Shown: positions 50,453-59,994, counted from the first letter of the stretch. The stretch: DNA of 62,622 bases from Flavobacteriales bacterium (GCA_020635825.1 JACJZA010000016.1:1-62622), one strand, 5' to 3'. Numbers and translations are program-made. The notes: generated from the sequence alone by a model not told the origin.

Positions 50453-52918
50453 TTATTGATTGTTCATATCATTCAAAAACTGTTCCAAACTATCCATGTC
50501 AGTAATTAGAACTTGTCTGGCTTTGCTTCCTTCGAATGGTCCAATAATACCCGCAGCTTCCATTTGGTCTATTAATCTACCGGCACGGTTGTATCCAATT
50601 TTCATTTTACGTTGTAAAAGAGAGGCAGAACCTTGTTGATGTTGTACCAGTAAACGAGCTGCATCGTCAAATAAAGCATCTTTTTCATCATCGTCAAATG
50701 AGCCTACACCACCCGATGCAGATTCACCAACATATTCTGGAAGGGTAAAAATTTCGGGATAGCCTCTTTGTCCTCCAATAAATTCACAGATTTTTTCTAC
50801 TTCAGGAGTATCGACAAACGCACACTGAACACGTGTTAAGTTGTTCCCTTGAGAGATAAGCATATCTCCTTTACCAATTAATTGCTCGGCTCCGCTAGAA
50901 TCTAAAATAGTTCGAGAATCAATACCAGATGTCACTCGAAAAGCTATTCTACCAGGGAAATTAGCTTTAATAATACCTGTAATAATATTTGCAGAAGGTC
51001 GTTGAGTGGCTATAATCAAATGAATACCAATAGCACGTGCTAATTGAGCTAATCTGGCAATAGGGGTTTCCACTTCCTTTCCTGCAGTCATAATTAAGTC
51101 TGCAAACTCATCAATTACTAAAACAATATAAGGTAAAAATTTATGCCCATCATTTGGGTTAAGTTTTCGAGCAATAAATTTAGCGTTGTATTCCACTATG
51201 TTACGAACCATTGCATCTTTCAACAGTTCATAACGTTGGTCCATTTCAATACAAAGCGAATTAAGTGTATTTATAACTTTTTGGTTTTCGGTAATGATGG
51301 CTTCTTCTGTGTCAGGGAGTTTTGCTAAGAAATGTCTTTCTATTTTGTTGTACAAAGTTAACTCTACCTTCTTGGGGTCAACTAAAACAAATTTTAATTG
51401 AGAAGGATGTTTTTTGTAAAGTAGAGAGGTTAATACTGCATTTAATCCCACAGATTTACCTTGACCTGTTGCACCAGCCATTAATAAATGAGGCATTTTT
51501 GAAAGGTCGAAAACAAAAGTTTCGTTAGTGATAGTTTTACCCATCACTACAGGTAGTTCCATTTTAGCATTCTGGAATTTATCAGAAGCTATTACATTTC
51601 TCATAGGAACTATTTCAGGGTTTTGATTTGGAACCTCAATACCGATGGTTCCTTTTCCTGGAATGGGTGCTATAATTCTAATTCCAAGAGCAGCTAAGCT
51701 TAATGCAATATCATCTTCTAAGTTTTTAATTTTAGAGATACGAACACCGGCTTCAGGAACTATTTCATATAAAGTTACTGTTGGTCCAATAGTAGCTTTT
51801 ATACTTGTAATTTTAATATTGTAGTTTTCTAAGGTTTCAAGGATCCTATTTTTATTGGCTTCTAATTCTTCCGGAGTCACTCTTTTCTGAGTGTCACCAA
51901 AATCTTTTAAAAGGTCTACAGATGGTAGTTGGTAAGATGATAGGTCAAGTGTTGGATCATACTCTCCAAACTCAGCTACTTTAGAGTTTAATTCATTTTC
52001 AGTTAATACTTCATCATCGGATTCTGCTTCTTCAACAGAAAATTCAATGTCTTCGCTTTTTTCTTTGGGTTCTTCTTTAGCAAGAGGTGTGGTGTCTAGT
52101 TCAATTTCTTCTATATTAGATTCTTCTTCTATTATTCCATTGTCTTCAATTTCAGCAACATCATTAATATCCATTTCTTCATCTAAAGAATCATTATTTG
52201 CATTTTCATCCAATTGAGAAATGGAATTTGAAACTTCTGTTTCATTTAATGTTGTTTCATCTATTAATTCATCTGGTTTTGTAGAAAAAAAGTTAAACGA
52301 AATATTAAAATTGAAAACTAAGAAGATAAGTAATGAAAGTAATAAAATCAGACCTACACCAATGTTTCCTAATACACTCGAAATCCAAATAACAGATTGA
52401 TATCCAAATGCACCACCGAGTATTGGTTGTTTAAAAAATATAAATCCTAAACCAATAGATGCCCATAGAATACTGAAAAAAGAGTATTTAAAAGATTTGT
52501 CAAGAGGTAAAAGGTTGGTTTTGAATAAAATTCTAAATCCAATCAAAAAACTTAAAAAAGGAATCAAAAATGCTGCAACGCCAAACCCATTAAAAATTAA
52601 TTGATGAGCAACTAAAGCTCCCAATTTTCCCAACCAGTTTTCTACTTTAATTTCTGCATTAAAGAGAATGTCGTTCCATGGTAGGCTTAATTTGTCTTGA
52701 TCAATTTTCCAAGTAAACAAATAGGCAGATTGAGCTAATAATAAAAAAACTGAAAACACAATAAAAACCAAGCCAACTGTTTTGGTTAGTTTTTCATTGC
52801 TTAAAAGAAATTGGATTTTGGATTTTAAATTGCTTACAAAGCCTGGTCCTTTAACTTTTTTCTTTTCGTCTTTAGCCTTTTTAACTTCTTCGGGATTTTT
52901 AAATTGATTTTTAGCCAT
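50453..52918 (-). CDS. ftsK: DNA translocase FtsK
   Basis: 821 residues. Four to five N-terminal membrane helices (about 45-210) are followed by a short acidic linker (about 220-330), an alpha domain, and the RecA-like motor with Walker A GATGQGKS (482-489) and Walker B VLVIDEFADL. A C-terminal winged-helix gamma domain (YNRAGRLIDQMEAAGIIG) recognises KOPS-like DNA signals. It pumps chromosome ends through the closing septum and activates XerCD recombination at dif. It is the first gene of the ftsK-lolA operon. Confidence 0.95.
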   Translation of the reverse strand: MAKNQFKNPEEVKKAKDEKKKVKGPGFVSNLKSKIQFLLSNEKLTKTVGLVFIVFSVFLLLAQSAYLFTWKIDQDKLSLPWNDILFNAEIKVENWLGKLGALVAHQLIFNGFGVAAFLIPFLSFLIGFRILFKTNLLPLDKSFKYSFFSILWASIGLGFIFFKQPILGGAFGYQSVIWISSVLGNIGVGLILLLSLLIFLVFNFNISFNFFSTKPDELIDETTLNETEVSNSISQLDENANNDSLDEEMDINDVAEIEDNGIIEEESNIEEIELDTTPLAKEEPKEKSEDIEFSVEEAESDDEVLTENELNSKVAEFGEYDPTLDLSSYQLPSVDLLKDFGDTQKRVTPEELEANKNRILETLENYNIKITSIKATIGPTVTLYEIVPEAGVRISKIKNLEDDIALSLAALGIRIIAPIPGKGTIGIEVPNQNPEIVPMRNVIASDKFQNAKMELPVVMGKTITNETFVFDLSKMPHLLMAGATGQGKSVGLNAVLTSLLYKKHPSQLKFVLVDPKKVELTLYNKIERHFLAKLPDTEEAIITENQKVINTLNSLCIEMDQRYELLKDAMVRNIVEYNAKFIARKLNPNDGHKFLPYIVLVIDEFADLIMTAGKEVETPIARLAQLARAIGIHLIIATQRPSANIITGIIKANFPGRIAFRVTSGIDSRTILDSSGAEQLIGKGDMLISQGNNLTRVQCAFVDTPEVEKICEFIGGQRGYPEIFTLPEYVGESASGGVGSFDDDEKDALFDDAARLLVQHQQGSASLLQRKMKIGYNRAGRLIDQMEAAGIIGPFEGSKARQVLITDMDSLEQFLNDMNNQ

Positions 52919-53038
52919 TCATTAAAACATAGTCAATCATTCAAAGGTATTGAAATGTAAATAGGTTTAAGGATAAAAAATCCTTTATTAAGTAACAATA
53001 AATTGTGGATAATTATTGTAGGATATTGCAAAGAAAAT

Positions 53039-53758
53039 TTAGTTGAAACTATCGAAAATTTCTTGCATTTCTTTGTTCATTTCTTCTTCAGAAATCAATT
53101 TGTATTCGTTTGAAAGTTCAAAGTTTTTATCGTCAACTTCTTTAAAATGAATTTTAGAGGCAGTAAATCGCATACAAACATCATATTTTTCATATTGATA
53201 TTCTAATAAAACACCTTCTATGTCTGTAAATTCGTTACACCAATTGGGAGTTTCTATATTTATTTGGTCTGTATAGTAAACTGTAAAGGCATCGTTTTTA
53301 TCATTATCTAGGGTAATGATGGCTTTTTTACAATTATAGCCTAATATTTCTTTAATGTCATTCGTGTATTCTATACTTACTTTAGGTTGCGACTCAATGT
53401 ATTTTTTAATCCCTTCTTCGTTTAACTGCAAAGCATATTTTTTGTTGATGAGCTTAACCATTTGAACAAATTCTCCCTTTCCCTTATCACATATAAAACT
53501 GCTTCTAAACATCCCCATTCCGGCAGTAAGCTGAGTGCTATAAATATCTCTACGAAAACTCATGGTCATTTTTCTGGGCATAAAATCAAGCATAAAATTG
53601 GTTTTTTCCATTTTAGGATAACTCACTTGGTACTCAATAACTCCTTCTGCATGGTTTTCGGAATCGCTTTTACAGCCATAAATAAATGACAGAAAAAGAA
53701 GGAAAACTAAAATGTGTATATACTTGTTCAAAGCCGTAATTATTAAGGCGTAATTCAC
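53039..53758 (-). CDS. Unknown lipoprotein
   Basis: 239 residues. A hydrophobic N-terminus with lipobox IYGC (C29) marks an envelope lipoprotein. The mature part looks like a beta-rich domain of the DUF4412/GLPGLI style: GVIEYQVSYPKME, NFMLDFMPRKMTMSF, then KKAIITLDNDKNDAFTVYYT. Such proteins are common and uncharacterised in Bacteroidota. It stands alone between ftsK and the arginine decarboxylase gene, all leftward. Confidence 0.7.
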   Translation of the reverse strand: MNYALIITALNKYIHILVFLLFLSFIYGCKSDSENHAEGVIEYQVSYPKMEKTNFMLDFMPRKMTMSFRRDIYSTQLTAGMGMFRSSFICDKGKGEFVQMVKLINKKYALQLNEEGIKKYIESQPKVSIEYTNDIKEILGYNCKKAIITLDNDKNDAFTVYYTDQINIETPNWCNEFTDIEGVLLEYQYEKYDVCMRFTASKIHFKEVDDKNFELSNEYKLISEEEMNKEMQEIFDSFN

Positions 53759-53830
53759 AAATATATTATAATCTTTTTAAGATTACGATAAATGTTTGAA
53801 AAATGAAGACAAGGATAGTTTTAATACGGA

Positions 53831-55231
53831 TTAATAGCCTAAAATTTTCAGCATTGATTTTGCACTTTGTTCTTTGCTGAATAATTTAGTGGTATAATCT
53901 CCTGTACTGTCTTTATCAATTACAACATGTTTTGGCGACGGTATTAAACAATGTTTTATTCCTCCGTAACCGCCTAATGATTCTTGGTAGGCACCTGTAT
54001 TGAAGAAAGCAATATATAAAGGTTCTTCTGATGAATTTTTAATTTGTGGTAAAAAGATTTGATTCACGTGAGCTTCAGAGTTGTAATAATCCAAACTATC
54101 GCAAGTCATTCCGCCTAGGTTGGCACGCTGAAAAGGTTCTTTCCAATGATTGATGGCCAGGAGAATGTATCGTTGATTAATAGCCCATGCATCTGGAAGT
54201 GTAGTGATAAAAGAATTATCAATCATGTACCACATTTCTGTATCGTTTTGTTCTTTTACGTCCACAATTGAATAAATATTTACACCGCTTTCAGCAACAG
54301 TATATGAGCCAAACTCGGTATAAATATTAGGTTCTTTAACTCCTTTACTATTACAATATTCTTTAATTTGAGCAACAATCTCTTCAATCATGTATTCATA
54401 TTCAAATTCAAAGCCTAAAGAGTTTTTAAAAGGTAATCCGCCGCCAATGTTTAATCCTTCTAATTCAGGGCAAATGGTTTTCAATTCGCAATAAATGTTC
54501 AATGCTTTCAATAATTCGGTCCAATAATAAGTGGTGTCTTTAATGCCTGTGTTGATGAAAAAGTGAAGCATTTTAAGGTTTACATTTTCTAAAGGTTTTA
54601 TCTTCGTTTTATAAAATTCTTTAATGTCTTTATGTCTGATACCTAAACGAGAAGTATAAAACTCAAAAGAAGGCTCTTCTTCAGAGGCGATTCTAATTCC
54701 AATATTTATTTTAGAGTTTTTCTTAGCATTTGAAATATAAAAGTCAAGCTCCCTTTTATTATCAAGTATAGGAACAATGTTAAAACCGTCTTTAATTAAA
54801 TTAACAACTCCATTCAAATAAGGTTCTCTTTTAAATCCGTTGCTAATAATGATGTGGTCTTTGGTGATTTTTTTATTGGCATATAAATCCTTGATGATTT
54901 CAATGTCGTAAGCCGATGAGGTTTCTATATGGGCATCATTTTTTAATACTTCTTCAAGAATAAATGAAAAATGAGAACTTTTTGTGCAATAACAATAGGT
55001 ATATTTCCCTTCATAGTTTACTTTTGCCATTGCAACTTTAAACATGGTTTTGGCGTGGTTAATTTGCTCCGAAATTTTGGGTAAGTAAGTTAGTTTTAGG
55101 GGTGTGCCATATTGTTTTATAATATCCATTAAAGGAATTTTATTAAAATATAGCTCATTTTCAATAACTTCGAATCCATTTTGAGGAAAATGAAATGTTT
55201 GTTCAATTAAATCTTGATAGGTATTTTTCAT
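53831..55231 (-). CDS. speA: Arginine decarboxylase, PLP fold III (Bacteroidota type)
   Basis: 466 residues, shorter than the ~650 of E. coli SpeA but usual in this phylum. The barrel domain has the PLP Lys in YCYCTKSSHF (about 80-90) and GLNIGGGLPF for phosphate. The C-terminal part has the substrate-side YTEFGSYTVAESG and GGMTCDSLDYYN with the catalytic Cys-Asp. It makes agmatine from arginine for polyamine synthesis. A meso-DAP or carboxynorspermidine specificity is less likely, because lysA is elsewhere in this window and the residues fit arginine enzymes. It is divergent from the arginase gene 87 bp away. Confidence 0.85.
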   Translation of the reverse strand: MKNTYQDLIEQTFHFPQNGFEVIENELYFNKIPLMDIIKQYGTPLKLTYLPKISEQINHAKTMFKVAMAKVNYEGKYTYCYCTKSSHFSFILEEVLKNDAHIETSSAYDIEIIKDLYANKKITKDHIIISNGFKREPYLNGVVNLIKDGFNIVPILDNKRELDFYISNAKKNSKINIGIRIASEEEPSFEFYTSRLGIRHKDIKEFYKTKIKPLENVNLKMLHFFINTGIKDTTYYWTELLKALNIYCELKTICPELEGLNIGGGLPFKNSLGFEFEYEYMIEEIVAQIKEYCNSKGVKEPNIYTEFGSYTVAESGVNIYSIVDVKEQNDTEMWYMIDNSFITTLPDAWAINQRYILLAINHWKEPFQRANLGGMTCDSLDYYNSEAHVNQIFLPQIKNSSEEPLYIAFFNTGAYQESLGGYGGIKHCLIPSPKHVVIDKDSTGDYTTKLFSKEQSAKSMLKILGY

Positions 55232-55318
55232 TTTAAAATTAGGTTTTTAACTTACTTAGTTTGGTGTAAAAATAGTAAAGTAATTGACTTACATTGTTAA
55301 TTTTAGATTAATTTAACT

Positions 55319-56281
55319 ATGAAGAAGATAAATATAATAAAAAATCGGTCGGATATAGGTGCGGGAACTCGTGGTGCCGATTTAGGAGTGGATGCTATAG
55401 AAATTGCTGCTATTAACGCTCAAAGTGATTATTTTAATCGTTACGAATTTGTTGATGTTCAGACATTTAATGAGGCTGTTTATGAAAAACAAAACACTCC
55501 ATATGCATTAAGAATAGGAAAGGTTCTTGCTGTTTGTGAAGGGTTGAGTAATGAAGTTAAATTAAGTTTAAGTAATCAAAACTTCCCTCTTGTGTTATCC
55601 GGAGATCATTCATCTGCATTAGGTTCTATAAGTGGAGTAAAGTGTGCTTATCCTGATAAAAGAATAGGTGTAGTATGGATAGATGCACATGCAGATATAC
55701 ATTCACCTTATACAACTCCATCGGGTAACATACACGGAATGCCTTTGGCTGCAGCTTTGGCTGATGACAATATGGATAGAAGTGTTAATAAAGTTTCTGA
55801 AACAACAGAAACCAATTGGCAGGCAATGAAAAATATTGGAGGAATTACTCCTAAAATATTACATGATGATTTGGTTTATTTTGGAGTAAGAGATACCGAA
55901 GAACCTGAAGATTATACCATTGCTAAAAATGGAATTAAAAATTACAAGGTAGAAGAAGTAAGATACAGAGGAATGGAAGTTTGTTTGGCTGAAACTTTAG
56001 AAAGATTAAAAAATTGCGATTACATCTACATTTCATTTGATGTGGATAGTATGGATTGCGATTTAATTTCTAAAGGAACGGGGACGCCTGTTTCAAAAGG
56101 GTTTGACCAACATGAGATTAAACAAATTATTAATGGAGTTGTTAAAAGCGGAAAAGTAGCTTGTGTGGAATTGGTAGAGGTAAATCCTTGTTTAGATAAT
56201 AAAGGAAATGTAATGGCAGAAACCGCTTTTGAAGTATTAGAAAACATTACAAAAACGATTGAAGAAGTAAATATTAAATAG
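55319..56281 (+). CDS. rocF: Arginase
   Basis: 320 residues of the ureohydrolase fold. Manganese ligands occur in SGDHSSALG, WIDAHADIHSP and SFDVDSMDCD. The segment TPSGNIHGMPL, with the asparagine-containing SGN loop, is typical of arginases rather than agmatinases. It converts arginine to ornithine and urea. The position back-to-back with arginine decarboxylase and just ahead of argS makes an arginine-use locus. The choice of arginase over agmatinase is moderately sure. Confidence 0.82.
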   Translation: MKKINIIKNRSDIGAGTRGADLGVDAIEIAAINAQSDYFNRYEFVDVQTFNEAVYEKQNTPYALRIGKVLAVCEGLSNEVKLSLSNQNFPLVLSGDHSSALGSISGVKCAYPDKRIGVVWIDAHADIHSPYTTPSGNIHGMPLAAALADDNMDRSVNKVSETTETNWQAMKNIGGITPKILHDDLVYFGVRDTEEPEDYTIAKNGIKNYKVEEVRYRGMEVCLAETLERLKNCDYIYISFDVDSMDCDLISKGTGTPVSKGFDQHEIKQIINGVVKSGKVACVELVEVNPCLDNKGNVMAETAFEVLENITKTIEEVNIK

Positions 56282-56294
56282 AGTTTTTATTTCT

Positions 56295-56364
56295 GTCACA
56301 CTGAGCTTGTCGAAGTGTAAGAAATTATCATAACCTTTTTATAGTTCGATAAACTCACTATGAC
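56295..56364. repeat. Dispersed intergenic repeat, type B copy 1
   Basis: GTCACACTGAGCTTGTCGAAGTG at the left and GTTCGATAAACTCACTATGAC at the right are inverted relatives and can form a long imperfect stem. Related halves occur at 58210-58232, 58300-58320 and 28536-28560. Confidence 0.7.
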
Positions 56365-56388
56365 AAAGGTTTATTAAAAAATAAAAAA

Positions 56389-58164
56389 ATGGAAAAGTTA
56401 ATTGCTCAAAAAGTAGTAGAAGGAATTAATCACCTGTATGGTGAGAGTGTACAAGAAAATCAAGCAACACCACAAAAAACAAGACCTGATTTCGAGGGTG
56501 ATTTAACGGTGGTGGTATTTCCATTTTTAAGGGCTTCTAAAAAATCTCCTGAGCAAACGGCGGAAGAGTTAGGTGCTTATTTACTAGAACAAATTGACGC
56601 CATTACTGCATATAATGTGGTGAAAGGATTTTTAAACCTTTCCATTTCTGCAAACTTTTGGTTGGATGAATTTAAAAGCATTGCTACAACTGAAAATTAT
56701 GGTTTTGCTACCAAAACAGGTAAAACTTACATGGTAGAATATTCTTCTCCAAACACTAACAAACCCTTGCATTTAGGTCACTTACGTAATAACTTTTTGG
56801 GTTATTCGGTGGCCGAAATTTTAAAAGCAAACGGACACAATGTGTTTAAAACCCAGATTATAAACGACCGTGGAATTCATATTTGCAAAAGCATGTTGGC
56901 TTGGCAAAAGTTTGGAAATGAAGAAACTCCAGTAACAAATGGATTAAAAGGGGATCATTTAGTAGGGAAATATTATGTGGAGTTTGATAAGGCTTATAAG
57001 AAAGAAATAGGAGATTTAATTAATCAAGGAAAGGATAAGGAGATAGCAGAAAAAGAAGCTCCTATATTTAAAGAAGCCCAAGAAATGCTTCGTCAATGGG
57101 AAGAAGGAGACAAAGAAGTAGTGGCTTTGTGGAAAAAAATGAACGGTTGGGTGTACGATGGATTTGATGTGACTTACAAAACCATGGGGGTTGATTTTGA
57201 TGAGCTGTACTATGAGTCGGATACTTACATACTAGGAAAAGATGTGGTAGAAAAAGGATTAAAAGACGAAGTTTTTTATCAAAAAGAAGACGGCTCAATT
57301 TGGTGTGATTTAAGTGCTGAAAAAATGGATGATAAATTGTTGTTACGTGCTGACGGGACTTCGGTTTATATGACACAAGATATTGGAACAGCCATTGAAC
57401 GTTACAAAAAACATCAGGATTTAAGTGGCTTGATTTATACCGTAGGGAACGAACAAAATCACCATTTTAAGGTGTTGTTTACCATTTTAAAGAAATTAGG
57501 TTATAGTTGGGCAGATGGTTGTTATCATTTATCGTATGGAATGATAGAATTACCGGAAGGCAAAATGAAATCGCGTGAAGGAACTGTGGTAGATGCCGAT
57601 GATTTAATGGCTTCGATTGTAGAGGATGCCAAAACCATGACGCAAGAGCGAGGTCACATTGAAGGAATGAGTGAAGAAGAAAAAGAACAGTTGTTCTCTA
57701 CCATTGGTCTAGGAGGTTTGAAATACTTTTTATTAAAAGTAGATCCTAAAAAAGGAATGGTGTTCGACCCAAAAGAATCGATTGATTTGAATGGAAATAC
57801 CGGGCCTTTTATTCAATATGCGCATGCACGTATTCAATCACTTTTAGCAAAAGCCAATGATTTAGGATTTAGCCAACAATTTGATGTTGTAGATATCAAT
57901 GAGAAAGAACAAGAGTTGATTAAAAAACTGAAAGACTTCCCAACGATTATTGCAGAATCAGGAACTAATTACAGCCCTGCATTGTTGTGTAACTATATTT
58001 TTGATTTGGTAAAAGAATACAATCATTTTTACCAAACAGTTGATATTTTACGTGAAGAGGATAAAAACAAATTGGCGTTTAGATTAAGTTTATCTAAAAC
58101 GGTTGGAAAAGTAATTAAAACAGGAATGAAGTTATTAGGGATTGAAGTGCCCAATAAGATGTAA
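56389..58164 (+). CDS. argS: Arginyl-tRNA synthetase
   Basis: 591 residues, normal length. An N-terminal Arg-tRNA-specific domain (about 1-90) precedes the class I core with SSPNTNKPLHLGH (HIGH motif HLGH at 128-131). The KMSKS-like site is degenerate (GKMKSREG), as in many ArgRS. The C-terminal DALR anticodon-binding domain (about 470-591) ends GIEVPNKM. It charges tRNA-Arg. It is preceded by a type B intergenic repeat. Confidence 0.96.
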   Translation: MEKLIAQKVVEGINHLYGESVQENQATPQKTRPDFEGDLTVVVFPFLRASKKSPEQTAEELGAYLLEQIDAITAYNVVKGFLNLSISANFWLDEFKSIATTENYGFATKTGKTYMVEYSSPNTNKPLHLGHLRNNFLGYSVAEILKANGHNVFKTQIINDRGIHICKSMLAWQKFGNEETPVTNGLKGDHLVGKYYVEFDKAYKKEIGDLINQGKDKEIAEKEAPIFKEAQEMLRQWEEGDKEVVALWKKMNGWVYDGFDVTYKTMGVDFDELYYESDTYILGKDVVEKGLKDEVFYQKEDGSIWCDLSAEKMDDKLLLRADGTSVYMTQDIGTAIERYKKHQDLSGLIYTVGNEQNHHFKVLFTILKKLGYSWADGCYHLSYGMIELPEGKMKSREGTVVDADDLMASIVEDAKTMTQERGHIEGMSEEEKEQLFSTIGLGGLKYFLLKVDPKKGMVFDPKESIDLNGNTGPFIQYAHARIQSLLAKANDLGFSQQFDVVDINEKEQELIKKLKDFPTIIAESGTNYSPALLCNYIFDLVKEYNHFYQTVDILREEDKNKLAFRLSLSKTVGKVIKTGMKLLGIEVPNKM

Positions 58165-58209
58165 ATCTTGAAAAAACACGTAATTTTTTATCATCACTTG
58201 CCATCCTTT

Positions 58210-58320
58210 GTCACACTGAGTTTATCGAAGTGTTGTCAAAGTATGAGTAATGATGAAAAATAAAAAATAATGTGTTTTTGAAAAGCTAAACGACCGAAGT
58301 ACTTCGACAAGCTCAGTATA
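58210..58320. repeat. Type B repeat, split copy
   Basis: GTCACACTGAGTTTATCGAAGTG (58210-58232) and the inverted half ACTTCGACAAGCTCAGTATAA (58300-58320) flank ~65 bp of A-rich sequence. It lies between argS and the cassette array. Confidence 0.6.
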
Positions 58321-58341
58321 AATTCTACGAGAAATGATTTA

Positions 58342-58395
58342 AGTTAACGTCCCCGGCTAAGCTACGTTTTTAATGTAGTTTAGGTTTTGTTAGGC
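58342..58395. repeat. attC-like site downstream of the Fic cassette (C3)
   Basis: 54 bp: left triplet AAC (58346-58348) and right core GTTAGGC (58389-58395). CTAAGCTAC and GTAGTTTAG pair inside with one G-T and a ~9-base loop. The fic stop codon (58390-58392) lies in the right core. Size and layout match integron attC sites. Confidence 0.65.
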
Positions 58396-59640
58396 GTTTT
58401 TGTACATTTCTACTTCTTTAGGTCCTGGGTATAATCCTGGAAATATCATAGGTGAATACTTTACAGGATAACTTACATGATACATCATAGTAGTGCCTTT
58501 TCTTTTTTCAGGAGAAATAAATCCCATTTCAGTTAGTTTGTCCGTAGTTATTTTTACAGTTTTATCCGATGTGTTTGTAATTCTCATCGCGTCACTTTTG
58601 CTAATTTTCCCTTTTAAGAAAAGATCACACAGAATGAATTTAGCTTCGGGCCGAAGTTCTCCTTTATTTACCATAAGGTCTGTAAAACTTTCAATATGAG
58701 AAAGTATATTATTTGTGTCAATCATTTTAAACATATAATCTGTTTGGTCAACAGCAACTTCCAAAAAGAATTTACAAAATTCGATAAGTTTTTTATTGGA
58801 TAGATTTCCTCTTCCGTCATAATCGTTATATCTTACTGAACCAGCTTGAGCAAGATTAGATTTATATTCGTCATTCCTTCTGGCTAAACCTCTTGAAATA
58901 GACCATAGCCCATCGGCATCTAAATCTTCATGCATAAAACAAGCATCTGAAAATAAACGAGTAACTCTCCCGTTTCCATCTAAAAATGGATGAATCCATG
59001 CTAATCTATGGTGTGATGCAGCAATAGATATAATTCGTCTAGTCTTTGATTTGTTTGAAAGACTTTTTGGGTTGTAAAATTCTTCAAATCGATTAGTAAA
59101 TAGGTCAATATTTTTAGAATATGGGGCAATATGTCTACCGACTTGTACTTCACAAGTTCTGAATTCACCAGGAATAACAATTTTTGGTTCCCCTTGTTTT
59201 GATATAGCCTCCTTGAAACTTTCAGGGAGGTGGTCATAAAATCTTTTGTGAAGGGATTTTAAAAAGTCCATTGATGTAGGTATAATCTCAGAATTCCCTG
59301 CTTTTATTTCTTCTGAAATATTTTTATGTAATTTGATATGGGCGTAGGCTTCTAGCTGTAAGTCCCTCTTAGCTTTATCGTCTGAGTATTCTTCGTTTAA
59401 AGCACGGGCAATGTCAATAGGATGGGTGTCATGTCCTTCTATTAAATTGGAATAGTAACTGTTCATAGGACGAAGAAATTCTCCAATAGCTTTTCGTGTT
59501 TCTGGATTTATTACTCCAGAAAGCTTTCCGGCCTTACTGATTAATTCTATAGCAAGTTCTTCTAATTCTCCAGAGGCTGGTTCAGGAAATAAGGGTTCCA
59601 TGGTATCGGGAGTCATATAGTATTTTAGCGCTTCATCCAT
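58390..59640 (-). CDS. Fic-domain protein with self-inhibitory motif and winged helix (cassette C3)
   Basis: 416 residues from the ATG at 59640; the TTG at 59649 lies within the -7 box and is unlikely. The catalytic motif is HPFLDGNGR (217-225). The N-terminal inhibitory helix S-x-x-x-E-G is SNLIEG (64-69), so the protein is of the class that carries its own antitoxin-like helix. A C-terminal winged-helix domain (about 350-405, SKSDAMRITNTSDKTVK) suggests DNA binding. It probably AMP-ylates a protein target, in the cytoplasm. The gene stops inside one cassette core, and the other core is 451 bp upstream of its start. Confidence 0.9.
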   Translation of the reverse strand: MDEALKYYMTPDTMEPLFPEPASGELEELAIELISKAGKLSGVINPETRKAIGEFLRPMNSYYSNLIEGHDTHPIDIARALNEEYSDDKAKRDLQLEAYAHIKLHKNISEEIKAGNSEIIPTSMDFLKSLHKRFYDHLPESFKEAISKQGEPKIVIPGEFRTCEVQVGRHIAPYSKNIDLFTNRFEEFYNPKSLSNKSKTRRIISIAASHHRLAWIHPFLDGNGRVTRLFSDACFMHEDLDADGLWSISRGLARRNDEYKSNLAQAGSVRYNDYDGRGNLSNKKLIEFCKFFLEVAVDQTDYMFKMIDTNNILSHIESFTDLMVNKGELRPEAKFILCDLFLKGKISKSDAMRITNTSDKTVKITTDKLTEMGFISPEKRKGTTMMYHVSYPVKYSPMIFPGLYPGPKEVEMYKNA

Positions 59641-59646
59641 AATAGT

Positions 59647-59654
59647 CAAAAGTA
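59647..59654 (-). promoter_or_regulatory. -7 box directly before fic
   Basis: Leftward TACTTTTG ends 6 bp before the fic ATG, so the transcript would begin at or near the start codon, giving a leaderless mRNA. The -33 position falls at the edge of the 12-bp tandem repeat. Confidence 0.45.
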
Positions 59655-59672
59655 TGAAAATTTAATTAAATT

Positions 59673-59924
59673 CCGGTGGTTATTCCGGTGGTTATTCCGG
59701 TGGTTATTCCGGTGGTTATTCCGGTAGTTATTCCGGTGGTTATTCCGGTAGTTATTCCGGTGGTTATTCCGGTAGTTATTCCGGTAGTTATTCCGGTGGT
59801 TATTCCGGTAGTTATTCCGGTAGTTATTCCGGTAGTTATTCCGGTGGTTATTCCGGTGGTTATTCCGGTGGTTATTCCGGTGGTTATTCCGGTGGTTATT
59901 CCGGTGGTTATTCCGGTGGTTATT
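59673..59924. repeat. 12-bp tandem repeat, 21 copies
   Basis: 21 complete units of CCGGTGGTTATT or CCGGTAGTTATT. In order the fifth base pattern (G or A variant) is four G, A, G, A, G, two A, G, three A, seven G. It ends 33 bp upstream of the fic start codon. The variant order suggests repeated duplications and copying. Confidence 0.97.
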
Positions 59925-59962
59925 TATGTTTATAAGTTGTTAAAATGTGAATGGATGTTAAG

Positions 59963-59993
59963 TTGAAATTGTCGAATAAAATCATTAACTTTG
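59963..59993 (+). promoter_or_regulatory. Rightward Bacteroidetes-type promoter inside cassette C3
   Basis: A -33 TTG (59963-59965), a 20-bp spacer and a -7 TAACTTTG (59986-59993) agree with the consensus. No gene lies downstream on this strand for over 2.6 kb, so the product would be a non-coding or antisense RNA that begins within the following palindrome. Confidence 0.55.
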
Positions 59994-59994
59994 T

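Noticed and set aside
59641..59649. TTG at 59649 as the fic start
   Set aside because: It overlaps the -7 box and would put the start upstream of the probable transcription start. The ATG at 59640 gives the normal N-terminus.
59673..59924. CRISPR array
   Set aside because: The units are contiguous 12-mers without spacers, and no cas gene is present.
59676..59966. Open frame encoding a repeated VIPV peptide
   Set aside because: It begins with GTG, has no ribosome-binding site, and is open only because the DNA repeat has a 12-bp period, which keeps several frames free of stops.
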